62,164 nucleotides of DNA. Source: JAJFFW01 sp038531315 (GTDB lineage Bacteria > Pseudomonadota > Alphaproteobacteria > Caulobacterales > Parvularculaceae). Numbering within the stretch: position 1 is the stretch's first letter; each line of letters starts with the position of its first letter. Location of the stretch: assembly GCA_038531315.1 (NCBI GenBank), contig JBCBBT010000012.1, positions 1 to 62,164 on the forward strand, given 5' to 3'. Under the pieces are notes generated by a model. The model had not been told where the DNA came from and did not search any database. It saw nothing but the letters and a program-made list of their open reading frames with translations. Of the stretch, positions 7,202 to 15,772 are shown in pieces. A program made the translations under genes and the position numbers.

Positions 7202-8980
7202 ATGACGAAGGCCATAGGACCCGCGTTCGACTACGACGATAACGAGGAGGGCGCTGCGAACGAAGCCGCTCAACTCGGCCCCGACGGCGGCCCGAAACGC
7301 AAAGCCGTTGTCAGGTACAATGACGATGCTGATCCGTTTTCCGAAGACGATGACGCGTGGCTCGACGAGGATTTGTCAGATGAAGAGCTTGCGGCGCTCG
7401 CCGAAGAAGAGTTTGGCGCTGATGACTTGAGCGATGAGGAGCTGCAATTATTGGCCGATGAGCCGGAGGAGTTCGACCCCTTCGGCGATGATGAATTCGA
7501 AGTCGACGAGGAGGCTTCCGCCGCGCCGTCGACGGGCGGCGCTGACACTGTTGAAGACACCGCCGATGATTTTGACTTGTCGGATGACTTCCTTGGCGAA
7601 GACGATGCGGCGCCAATGGAATTTCAGACCGATGATGATGCGTTTTTAGAAGAGATTGTCGATGAGGAGCCCGCCGCGCCAGCACCGGAAGCAGCGCCGG
7701 TTGTGGCCGCAGCTGCAACGGCGACGGCTCTCGTGGAGGACGAAGAATACGATTCCGACGTTGTCGAAATTGGCGATGACGATGTCGACCACCGTCCCGT
7801 GCCGCGCATCTCGATCCACGCTTTTTGTGAAACTCCGGGCACGACTGCGCTTTTGGAAAAGGCGGCAATCGACAGGCGGCTTTCAAAAGCGCATTTGACA
7901 ATGCATATGGGCGGCATTGCGAAAGCGGTTGACCACTTTCAGACTGTCGCGACGCCAAACCTCATTCTGATCGAGACCACTGACGACAGCAGGGCGCTCT
8001 TCGCACAGCTCGGCGAGCTCGCTGAGGTATGCGATCCCTCGACCAAAGTGATCATCATTGGCCGCGTCAATGATATTGGTCTTTTCCGTGGTCTGATGGA
8101 GCAGGGGATCAGCGACTATATCGTTCGTCCAAAATCACCGTTGCAAATCATCAAATCCATCTCCAGTCTTTATGTAGACCCATCCGCACCGCCGATCGGC
8201 CGCACAATCGCTTTCGTTGGCGCGCGCGGCGGCGTCGGATCATCGACGATCGCACATAACGTCGCGTGGTCGACCGCTGAAGACTATGAAAGCGATACGG
8301 TCATTCTGGACCTCGACTTGCCGTTCGGCACGGTCAGCCTCGATTTTGAACAGGACCCGACATCGGGTCTTGTCGAAGCGCTTTCCTCGCCGGAACGCCT
8401 GGATGACGTTCTCCTCGACCGGTTGCTGCAGAAATATACCGAGCGGCTCAGCCTCTTTACGGCGCCGAACCTGTTGGACCGCGACTACGACATGGACGAC
8501 CAGGCATTTGAAACAGTGATTGACGTGGTGCGCGGCGCCGCGCCGACAATCATCATTGACGTCCCGCATGTTTGGACGGGCTGGTCGAAGAAACTTCTGC
8601 AAACAGCTGATGAGATTGTCATCACTGCTGCGCCCGATCTTGCATCCTTCCGGAACGCGAAAAATCTGGTTGATATTATTTCCGGCGCGCGCCCGAACGA
8701 CGCGGCGCCAATCTTGGTGCTGAACCAAGTCGATCCAAAAGCATCTTCCGTTCAAGAAGAACAGTACATCGAACATGTCGGCATCAAGCCGTCCCTGATC
8801 ATTGGGTGGGAACCGCAATTGTTCCATGCTGCTGCAACGAATGCTGCGCCGATCATGGAGGTCGGCGCCAAGACAAAAACGGCGCAAGGCTTGCGCGAAC
8901 TTGCCGCTCAGCTTCTTGGCCGGGACGGCGAGCTCACGAAGAAGTCGAAGTTCAGCCTGACAGGTCTTTTCAAAAAATAG
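7202..8980 (+). CDS. cpaE: CpaE/TadZ pilus-localising ATPase with long acidic N-terminus
   Basis: 592 residues, longer than typical CpaE. Residues 1-190 are very acidic and low complexity, with two copies of a DLSDEEL-x2-LA unit near residues 59-92. Residues about 200-325 form the atypical receiver-like domain. The C-terminal half is a MinD/ParA-type ATPase with a deviant Walker A (GARGGVGSSTIAHN, near residue 338) and VILDLDLPFG as the switch region. TadZ/CpaE proteins place the pilus machine at a cell pole. It lies downstream of cpaD behind an AAGGAG site and nine bases before cpaF. Confidence 0.92.
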   Translation: MTKAIGPAFDYDDNEEGAANEAAQLGPDGGPKRKAVVRYNDDADPFSEDDDAWLDEDLSDEELAALAEEEFGADDLSDEELQLLADEPEEFDPFGDDEFEVDEEASAAPSTGGADTVEDTADDFDLSDDFLGEDDAAPMEFQTDDDAFLEEIVDEEPAAPAPEAAPVVAAAATATALVEDEEYDSDVVEIGDDDVDHRPVPRISIHAFCETPGTTALLEKAAIDRRLSKAHLTMHMGGIAKAVDHFQTVATPNLILIETTDDSRALFAQLGELAEVCDPSTKVIIIGRVNDIGLFRGLMEQGISDYIVRPKSPLQIIKSISSLYVDPSAPPIGRTIAFVGARGGVGSSTIAHNVAWSTAEDYESDTVILDLDLPFGTVSLDFEQDPTSGLVEALSSPERLDDVLLDRLLQKYTERLSLFTAPNLLDRDYDMDDQAFETVIDVVRGAAPTIIIDVPHVWTGWSKKLLQTADEIVITAAPDLASFRNAKNLVDIISGARPNDAAPILVLNQVDPKASSVQEEQYIEHVGIKPSLIIGWEPQLFHAAATNAAPIMEVGAKTKTAQGLRELAAQLLGRDGELTKKSKFSLTGLFKK

Positions 8981-8989
8981 CGAGGGGCC

Positions 8990-10462
8990 ATGTTTGGAAA
9001 ACGATCGGCGCAAGCGCAGGAAGCGGCTCCAAAACCCGCTCCCAAGCCAGCGACAGAAAAAAAGTCAGAAGCGAGCGCGCCGCCGAAAGCGGTGAAAAAA
9101 GCTGAACCGGCGAAACCGGCGTCAGCCCCGCCGCCAGTGCAGCAGCAACCGTCTCAGTCGGCGCAGCCGGTGGAGGTCGGCGGGCGTTCTGATGAGTATT
9201 TCCAGACGAAGACAACGATCTTCAATGCGCTGATCGACACCATCGATCTGTCGCAGTTATCGCAGCTGGACACCGAGGCGGCCGCGGAAGAAATTCGCGA
9301 TATCGTTAACGAGATTATCTCGATCAAGAATGTCCAGATGTCGATTGCAGAGCAGGAAGCGCTGCTGCAGGATATCTGTAACGATGTTCTAGGCTACGGG
9401 CCGCTTGAGCCGCTGCTGGCTCGCGACGATATCGCCGACATCATGGTCAACGGCGCGAACCGGACCTTTATCGAAGTCGGCGGCAAAATTCAGCTGACCA
9501 ATGTGCGTTTCCGCGACAACGCCCAGTTGATGAACATCTGTCAACGGATCGTGAGCCAGGTCGGCCGCCGCGTCGACGAAGCAAGTCCGATATGCGACGC
9601 GCGTTTGCCTGACGGTTCGCGCGTCAACGTGATTGCGCCGCCTTTGTCGATCGACGGCGCCGCGCTCACCATTCGTAAATTTAAAAAGGACAAGCTTCGG
9701 ATTTCCGATCTTGTCAATTTCGGGTCTATCTCGCCGGAAGGCGCAAAAGTGCTGGAAATTGTCGGCGCTTGCCGGATCAACACGCTGATTTCCGGCGGTA
9801 CGGGTTCTGGTAAGACGACGCTTCTCAACTGTATGACCGGTTTCATCGAACATGATGAACGTGTGATCACGTGCGAGGACGCCGCGGAACTTCAACTCCA
9901 GCAGCCGCACGTTGTTCGTCTCGAAACGCGTCCGCCAAACCTTGAAGGGCAAGGCGAGGTGACAATGCGCGATCTCGTCAAGAACTGTCTGCGGATGCGT
10001 CCGGAACGGATCATCGTCGGCGAGGTGCGCGGACCGGAAGCCTTCGATTTGCTTCAGGCCATGAACACCGGTCACGACGGCTCAATGGGCACGCTTCACG
10101 CCAACTCGCCGCGCGAGGCGTTGCAGCGGGTTGAATCGATGATCACCATGGGCGGCTATAACCTGCCGTCGAAAACCATCCGGGAAATGATCGTCGGATC
10201 AATTGACGTGATTATTCAGGCGGCGCGTCTGAGAGACGGCTCGCGCCGCATCACCCACGTCACGGAAGTGCTGGGGACGGAAGGCGACACCATCATTACG
10301 CAAGATCTCTTCGTCTACGACATGGACGGTGAAGATGCCGACGGCAAACTTGTCGGTCGTCACAAGTCGACGGGCATCGCGCGTCCCGCGTTTTGGGATC
10401 GCGCGCGCTATTATGGGCGCGAAGCCGATCTGGCGGCGGCGCTTGACGCGGCTGCGGAGTAA
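8990..10462 (+). CDS. cpaF: CpaF/TadA secretion ATPase
   Basis: 490 residues. It is the hexameric cytoplasmic ATPase that powers Flp pilus assembly, and in Tad systems retraction too. A Lys/Pro/Ala-rich N-terminal linker (1-60) precedes the N-domain (GYGPLEPLLARDDIADIMVN). The Walker A motif GGTGSGKTTLLN is at about residue 268. The Asp box (ITCEDAAELQL), Walker B region (RPERIIVGEVRGPEAFDLLQ) and His box (GHDGSMGTLHANSP) are all present. The start is nine bases after cpaE. Confidence 0.95.
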   Translation: MFGKRSAQAQEAAPKPAPKPATEKKSEASAPPKAVKKAEPAKPASAPPPVQQQPSQSAQPVEVGGRSDEYFQTKTTIFNALIDTIDLSQLSQLDTEAAAEEIRDIVNEIISIKNVQMSIAEQEALLQDICNDVLGYGPLEPLLARDDIADIMVNGANRTFIEVGGKIQLTNVRFRDNAQLMNICQRIVSQVGRRVDEASPICDARLPDGSRVNVIAPPLSIDGAALTIRKFKKDKLRISDLVNFGSISPEGAKVLEIVGACRINTLISGGTGSGKTTLLNCMTGFIEHDERVITCEDAAELQLQQPHVVRLETRPPNLEGQGEVTMRDLVKNCLRMRPERIIVGEVRGPEAFDLLQAMNTGHDGSMGTLHANSPREALQRVESMITMGGYNLPSKTIREMIVGSIDVIIQAARLRDGSRRITHVTEVLGTEGDTIITQDLFVYDMDGEDADGKLVGRHKSTGIARPAFWDRARYYGREADLAAALDAAAE

Positions 10463-10471
10463 GCGCCGACC

Positions 10472-11467
10472 ATGGATATGCAACTCATCATCGTTATTGT
10501 TCTGGCGCTCCTCGGCTTCGGCGTTGTCGCCTTCGCCGTGCTTGCGCCTACCAATAAGGACAAGGCGAACAAGCGTATTTCCTCAATCGAGGGGGGGAAA
10601 GCCTCAAGTCTGCGCGGCGCGTCAGCGGCGAACGCCGAGGCGGCGACCAAGGACCGCCGGCGTAAACTCAACCAGGCGCTGTCGAATATTGAAGATCAGC
10701 AAAAGCAGATCAAAAAGAAAAAGCGCCTGACGCTGGAGCAACGCATTGAACGCTCTGGTCTCACCATCGAACAAAAACATTTCTACATGGGCGCCGCGAT
10801 CGCGGGCGTCGCGCTTGCGTTTATTGGCTTCATTGGCGGTCTCGCCCTCTGGCAGGTCGGATTGATGGGCCTTATCGGCGCGTTCGGTCTGCCAAACTGG
10901 TTTATCGGATTTCAAACAAGCCGGCGCCAGAAGAAGTTTGAAAACGAGTTTTCCAACGCCATCGACGTGATTGTCCGCGGTGTGAAATCCGGCCTCCCGG
11001 TCAATGAGTGCTTGAAGATCATTGCAACGGAAGCACCCGCGCCCGTGAACGAAGAATTCCATATGCTGACGGAAGGCATTCGGATTGGTCTTAGCCTGGA
11101 GCAATGTCTTGACCGCATGTATGAGCGCATGCCGCTTCAAGAGGTCAGCTTTTTCGGAATTGTATTGATGATCCAACAGAAAACCGGCGGTAACCTCGGT
11201 GAAGCGCTTGGAAACCTCTCAAGCGTTCTGCGCGGCCGCAAATTGATGGCCGGCAAGATCAAGGCGCTGTCTTCTGAAGCCAAGGCGTCCGCCATGATTA
11301 TCGGCGCCTTGCCATTCCTTGTGATGGGCGCCGTTCATATTTCCTCGCCGCAATATCTGACGCCCTTGTGGACGACGAGCACCGGCAATTTCATCATTCT
11401 CGGCGCCGGCATCTGGATGAGCCTTGGCGTCTTTGTGATGAAACAGATGATGCAGATTAAGGTGTAA
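10472..11467 (+). CDS. tadB: TadB inner-membrane platform protein
   Basis: 331 residues. An N-terminal membrane helix (about 4-24) and a Lys-rich cytoplasmic stretch precede the T2SSF (GspF) domain, seen as ERSGLTIEQKHFYMG, VIVRGVKSGLPVNECLKIIA and IQQKTGGNLGEALGNLSSVL. Two C-terminal helices close it. It forms the inner-membrane platform with TadC above the CpaF ATPase. The gene starts nine bases after cpaF and ends seven bases before tadC. Confidence 0.93.
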   Translation: MDMQLIIVIVLALLGFGVVAFAVLAPTNKDKANKRISSIEGGKASSLRGASAANAEAATKDRRRKLNQALSNIEDQQKQIKKKKRLTLEQRIERSGLTIEQKHFYMGAAIAGVALAFIGFIGGLALWQVGLMGLIGAFGLPNWFIGFQTSRRQKKFENEFSNAIDVIVRGVKSGLPVNECLKIIATEAPAPVNEEFHMLTEGIRIGLSLEQCLDRMYERMPLQEVSFFGIVLMIQQKTGGNLGEALGNLSSVLRGRKLMAGKIKALSSEAKASAMIIGALPFLVMGAVHISSPQYLTPLWTTSTGNFIILGAGIWMSLGVFVMKQMMQIKV

Positions 11468-11474
11468 ACGGACG

Positions 11475-12440
11475 ATGGGAGATTTCATCCTCTTGGTCAC
11501 GGACCGCAACTTTCAGATCGCCGCGCTCATTGGCATGGCGACAGTTGCGACGATGTACACCGTGCTTGCGCCGTTTCTTGTGCGCGACCGCTTCAAGGAG
11601 CGGATGAAATCTGTCGCCGACTATAAAAGCCGTCTGCGCGAACAGCACCGGGAGTCGCTGAACAAGCGTTCGGCGACATTACGGACGTCGACCGCTCAGG
11701 GCGCGCTCAAAGATGTTGTTGAGAGCCTGAAGCTGTTTGAGATTTTCGACGCAGACGAAGCGGCGAAAAAGCTGATGATGGCGGGATTTCGAGGCAAGCG
11801 GCCGGTATTTATCTTTATGGCGGCGCGCCTCGGCTTACCCATCGTGAGCGCCATCGGCATGGGCGTTTACGTCTACGCGTTTGACGGCTTTGAACTCGAT
11901 TCGACCGGCCGCATGATGGCGACGTTCGGCGGGTTATTCGCCGGCTTCTATGCGCCGAATGTCTGGGTCAATAACAACATCATCAAACGCCAGGAAAAAA
12001 TCAAACTGGGCTGGCCTGACGCGCTTGACCTGCTCCTGATTTGTGTCGAATCCGGTATGTCCATTGAGGCCGCGTTGACAAAGGTTGGCGAGGAAGTCGG
12101 GACCAGCGCGCCGGAACTTGCCGAAGAGCTTGGGCTCACGGTTGCGGAATTGTCTTACCTTCAGGAGCGCAAGAGCGCCTATCTCAATCTGTCGGAACGG
12201 ACTGGCGTCGAGGCGGTCAAAGGTGTGACGACAGCGCTCATTCAGTCGGAAAAATACGGGACGCCGCTTGGCCAGTCGCTGCGCGTTATGGCTAATGAGA
12301 GCCGTGAAATGCGTATGCAGGAAGCTGAAAAGAAGGCGGCCGCATTGCCGCCAAAACTTACCGTTCCGATGATCGGGTTTTTCATGCCCGTCCTGTTTGC
12401 CGTTATTCTCGGCCCGGCGATCATCAATATCATGTCGTAA
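11475..12440 (+). CDS. tadC: TadC inner-membrane platform protein
   Basis: 321 residues with the second T2SSF domain (LICVESGMSIEAALTKVGEE, then TTALIQSEKYGTPLGQSLRV) and membrane helices near residues 10-30, 115-160 and 295-318. It is the partner of TadB. This is the last recognisable tad gene here: the TadD lipoprotein and TadE/F/G pseudopilins that usually follow are absent. Instead the gene runs eleven bases into the convergent LD-carboxypeptidase gene. Confidence 0.93.
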   Translation: MGDFILLVTDRNFQIAALIGMATVATMYTVLAPFLVRDRFKERMKSVADYKSRLREQHRESLNKRSATLRTSTAQGALKDVVESLKLFEIFDADEAAKKLMMAGFRGKRPVFIFMAARLGLPIVSAIGMGVYVYAFDGFELDSTGRMMATFGGLFAGFYAPNVWVNNNIIKRQEKIKLGWPDALDLLLICVESGMSIEAALTKVGEEVGTSAPELAEELGLTVAELSYLQERKSAYLNLSERTGVEAVKGVTTALIQSEKYGTPLGQSLRVMANESREMRMQEAEKKAAALPPKLTVPMIGFFMPVLFAVILGPAIINIMS

Positions 12441-13305
12441 GCGACGCCGTGTCGCCGGCGGGTTTGACGCCAAAAGGCACAACCCGGTTCTCTGTATCAT
12501 GACCAATATTTGCGCGTCCCAGAAAAGCGACGCCGGCGCGGCTGCACCAGTCGCGTACAATTTCTTCCTCGTTGCCGCCGAAAGCGATGTCGTTTTCGGG
12601 GATCTCCGAGCATCGGCCGAGCCTGACGCCGGCCGCCGCACTGAACGAGGGATTTTGTGTGATTGCAAACATCGCCCGGTCAATCCGGTAGTGGTATTCG
12701 CCGACATCTTCCAGAAGAAGAACATGGCCTGCGAGATCGGGAAGCCATGGCGTCCCGGCAAGGTGCGCGAGCATGGTGATGTTGAACGCAGCAAAAGGCG
12801 TATCTTTGCGGCCCGCGCGGACGTTTTCTTCGATAGCGCCCGCGTCACGCTCAACGATATAGCGCAAAGCGCGCTCGACCGCTTTTTCGCCGTCATCGCG
12901 TAAAATATCGGCCGGCATCGGGCCATGCGCAACGGCGCCGACGCCAGCGCCGTAGAGCCGTGCGAGCATTGCGCCGGCGTCGCTATAGCCGAGATAGAGT
13001 TTGTTTCGCGCAGGTTCGGTGAGGCCGGTGAACGCGTCGTCATGAAGCCTGCAAGCGCCGTAGCCGCCGCGCGCAAACCAGATCGCGTCAATATCGGGAT
13101 CATTGGCGAATTCGCGGAAAGCCGCGCCCCGCGCTTTGTCATCCCCGGCAAAGTGTCCAGCGTTCAAAAAACACTGATCATGGAACACGATCCGAACCGC
13201 GTCGCCGTAAAGAGCGTGACAGAGCGCCTCGACCTTCGCCGCAGTGTCGCGCGTCACGGCGCGACCCGGGGCGACAACGCCAATCGATTGAGCGATTAAA
13301 ACCAT
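12430..13305 (-). CDS. ldcA: Muramoyltetrapeptide (LD-) carboxypeptidase, S66 family
   Basis: 291 residues. A cytoplasmic serine peptidase that removes the terminal D-Ala from recycled murein tetrapeptides. The N-terminal SIGVVAPGRAV strand, the FARGGYGACRL loop and the nucleophile motif GYSDAGAM (GxSD of S66) are present. The Glu and His parts of the triad probably lie in LLLEDVGEYHYRIDR and FGVKPAGD-like C-terminal regions, though the latter is less clear. It is divergent from the Mpl-type ligase gene 97 bases away, so both peptidoglycan-recycling steps share one intergenic region. Confidence 0.88.
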   Translation of the reverse strand: MVLIAQSIGVVAPGRAVTRDTAAKVEALCHALYGDAVRIVFHDQCFLNAGHFAGDDKARGAAFREFANDPDIDAIWFARGGYGACRLHDDAFTGLTEPARNKLYLGYSDAGAMLARLYGAGVGAVAHGPMPADILRDDGEKAVERALRYIVERDAGAIEENVRAGRKDTPFAAFNITMLAHLAGTPWLPDLAGHVLLLEDVGEYHYRIDRAMFAITQNPSFSAAAGVRLGRCSEIPENDIAFGGNEEEIVRDWCSRAGVAFLGRANIGHDTENRVVPFGVKPAGDTASLTT

Positions 13306-13402
13306 GAGCGCTATGCTATGCTCTGTCGCCCGAATCCGGCAAACCTAAATTCGGTGCAACGCTGACGCGATTTCAACAAATTCGGCTTATAGCAAAGACC
13401 TT

Positions 13403-14815
13403 ATGGCGAATCGGGCTCGATATTTCTTTTGCGGTGTCGGCGGCAGCGGCATGCTGCCGCTTGCAGCAATCGTCAAGGCGCGCGGCGGCGATGTATCCGG
13501 GTCAGACCGCGCCCTTGATCAGGGACGATCGGGCGACAAGTTCGACTATCTTCGCGCTCTGGGCGTGAGGCTCTTTCCACAGGATGGGTCCGGCGTCGAC
13601 AATGCTGATCAGATCATTGTCGCATCCGCGGCGATTGAAGAAACCGTGCCCGACATCGCTGCGGCGAACCGCGTCGGCGCCAAACGGATGACGCGTGCGG
13701 CGCTTCTGGCTTCTCTTTTGAACGCGTCTCCTCGTTCAATCGCCATTGGCGGCACCAGCGGCAAGTCGACTACAACCGCGATGATCGGCTGGATCCTGCA
13801 CGCAACGGGCGCCGCGCCAACGGTGATGAACGGCGCTGTGATGAAAAATTTTCTCATCGACGGTCCCTATGCGAGCGCCGTCATCGGCGCCGGCGATACG
13901 TTTGTAAGCGAAGTTGATGAGAGCGATGGCTCGATCGCGCTTTTTGACCCCACAATCGCCGTTCTCAACAACATCTCCCTTGATCACAAACCGATGGACG
14001 AACTAAGGGCGCTGTTTGGCGATTTCATCAAAAAAGCCAACCACGCTGTTGTTAATCTTGATAATGATGAAACAAAACTCCTGTTGTCTTCTTTGCAGAA
14101 AATTGATGGCGACGCCGGACGTTTCGTAACCTTCAGTCTCAATGACGAGAGCGCCGATATTGCCGCATCGTGCGTGTCGGCCCTGCCGGCGGGCGTTCGC
14201 TTCGAGGCGACTTACAAGAACGCAACCGCGACCATAACGCTCGCGATGCCTGGTCTTCATAATGTGTCAAACGCTCTCGCCGCGCTCGGGGCCGCCATTG
14301 CCTGCGGTGTTGAGTTTTCCGACGCCGCCGCGGCGCTTTCAACTTTCAGGGGCGTCAAACGACGGTTTGATGTGGTGGGAGAGGCGCACGGCGTAACCGT
14401 CATAGACGATTTTGGTCATAACCCTGATAAAATCGCCGCAACGCTCAAAACGTTAAACACCTTTCCGGGGCGTCTGCTGGTCATGTTCCAGCCGCATGGG
14501 TTTGGGCCGCTCCGTAAGATGCGACAGGAGCTGATCGACGCATTCATAGAAAATCTTTCACCTGACGATCATCTACTGATGCCGGCGCCTGTCTATTTTG
14601 GCGGCACAGCGGACAAGAGCGTCACGAACACAGATATTGTCGACGGGGTTGCGGCGGCTGACAGAAACGCCCATGCGTTCGACCACCGCGATCAATGCGC
14701 TGAATGGCTGGCGCGCGAGGCGCGCCCCGGCGACAGGATCGTCGTCATGGGCGCCCGCGACGATACGTTATCGGAATTTGCGGCGTCGGTCTTGGCCGCG
14801 ATCGCTGCGCGTTGA
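13403..14815 (+). CDS. mpl: Mur ligase, UDP-MurNAc:tripeptide ligase (Mpl) type
   Basis: 470 residues with the three Mur domains. The N-terminal Rossmann-like region has FCGVGGSGMLPLA. The ATP-binding GGTSGKSTTTAM is at about 114-125, the metal region is VSEVDESDGSI, and the C-terminal domain carries DDFGHNPDKIAATLK. In recycling, Mpl joins free tripeptide to UDP-MurNAc. MurC is the main alternative, but the lack of the usual mraY-murG-ftsZ context and the neighbouring LdcA favour a recycling enzyme. Substrate assignment is by family and context only. Confidence 0.8.
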   Translation: MANRARYFFCGVGGSGMLPLAAIVKARGGDVSGSDRALDQGRSGDKFDYLRALGVRLFPQDGSGVDNADQIIVASAAIEETVPDIAAANRVGAKRMTRAALLASLLNASPRSIAIGGTSGKSTTTAMIGWILHATGAAPTVMNGAVMKNFLIDGPYASAVIGAGDTFVSEVDESDGSIALFDPTIAVLNNISLDHKPMDELRALFGDFIKKANHAVVNLDNDETKLLLSSLQKIDGDAGRFVTFSLNDESADIAASCVSALPAGVRFEATYKNATATITLAMPGLHNVSNALAALGAAIACGVEFSDAAAALSTFRGVKRRFDVVGEAHGVTVIDDFGHNPDKIAATLKTLNTFPGRLLVMFQPHGFGPLRKMRQELIDAFIENLSPDDHLLMPAPVYFGGTADKSVTNTDIVDGVAAADRNAHAFDHRDQCAEWLAREARPGDRIVVMGARDDTLSEFAASVLAAIAAR

Positions 14816-14828
14816 CGCTTGAGCAGCA

Positions 14829-14860
14829 ATTGAGCGCGTGATGGCGCTCCATCGCTCAAT
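14829..14860. terminator. Hairpin between convergent genes
   Basis: ATTGAGCG (14829-14836) pairs with CGCTCAAT (14853-14860), with a further ATGG/CCAT stem inside. It sits between the ends of the convergent Mur ligase and MotB genes. No strong T-run follows in either direction, so its role as a bidirectional terminator is likely but not proven. Confidence 0.45.
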
Positions 14861-14878
14861 GGCGCGCCCGGGTAAGAT

Positions 14879-15772
14879 TTACAGAGATCGATCTTCCGGC
14901 AATAGCGGGGCCGCGGGCTCAAGAACGATTTCAATGCGGCGGTTGGCGGCCGCGAAAGGGTCTTCCGGGTAAAGCGGTGCGGCGACGCCGCGCCCTGAGA
15001 TGGCGGCGACGCGTTCAGCCGGCAGGCCCGAGGCTTCCAGTACTGCGCGCGCCGCGTTTGCGCGTTCCGCCGTTAACTCAAAAGGCGAATACCGCCCAGC
15101 GCCGGTCGCGTCCGCGTGGCCCTCGATGATGACCCGGTTTGCAAGCGGGATGATAGCGTTTGCGGTCTGCTCAAGAAGCGCGCGCGCACGCGGCGTGAGC
15201 GTCGATGAGCCAGAGGCGAACATCGGGGCGCCGTCGGTATCCACAAGTATGATTTGCAGGCCGTCGTCGACCAGGTTGATTGTGATGGTCTCGCTCGCAT
15301 CCTTTAACAGGGGGTGAGCCTCAACCGCGGCTTTCAGCTTTTCGCGCGTTTCTTCAAACCGCCGCCGGTCTGCTTTGGAATATTCAAATCCGCCATTGGC
15401 GCCGTGGGCGCCAGCCGCCGGGCGCGCGGTCAGTGTTTCGGTGATCCCGTTGGCTGTCGGTACGGGGGAGGGGCGGATGTTGCCAGGTTGGCGTTGTTCC
15501 GGCGTACCGTCGAGTTTGAAATCACCAGCGTATCGCCGCTCTTCTGCGACGCCAAACGCATCGCGCATGGACCCCGCGATGACTTCGAGTTTGACCTGAT
15601 CCTGAATGGAATAGGATACGATCAATACAAAAAAACAGACCAGAATGGTCATGAGGTCCGCATACGTAATAAGCCACGCCGCCCCGCGCCGTGTATCACG
15701 CCCGCCTTTCGGGGCGGCGCTTGTGCGTCGGCGCGGCGTCAGAAGGCTTATGTGTGAGTGAGCGCCCATCAA
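14879..15772 (-). CDS. motB: MotB-type stator / OmpA-domain protein
   Basis: 297 residues. One membrane helix starts in AAWLITYADLMTILVCFFVL; Asp39 in TYADLMT is the proton- or sodium-carrying aspartate of MotB/PomB. A linker leads to a C-terminal OmpA-type peptidoglycan-binding domain (VIIEGHADATGAGRYSPFEL, then AERANAARAVLEASGL). It overlaps the motA stop by four bases (ATGA), so it is translationally coupled. No flagellar genes are in the window, so the pair may serve a remote flagellar regulon. Confidence 0.85.
   Translation of the reverse strand: MMGAHSHISLLTPRRRTSAAPKGGRDTRRGAAWLITYADLMTILVCFFVLIVSYSIQDQVKLEVIAGSMRDAFGVAEERRYAGDFKLDGTPEQRQPGNIRPSPVPTANGITETLTARPAAGAHGANGGFEYSKADRRRFEETREKLKAAVEAHPLLKDASETITINLVDDGLQIILVDTDGAPMFASGSSTLTPRARALLEQTANAIIPLANRVIIEGHADATGAGRYSPFELTAERANAARAVLEASGLPAERVAAISGRGVAAPLYPEDPFAAANRRIEIVLEPAAPLLPEDRSL

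Noticed and set aside
7311..7958. Long open frame on the minus strand inside cpaE
   Set aside because: It is rich in Arg, Pro and Ser and mirrors the acidic repeat of cpaE; no ribosome binding site or homology.
11934..13151. 405-codon open frame on the minus strand across tadC and ldcA
   Set aside because: It overlaps two strongly conserved genes and encodes a composition typical of antisense GC-rich sequence.
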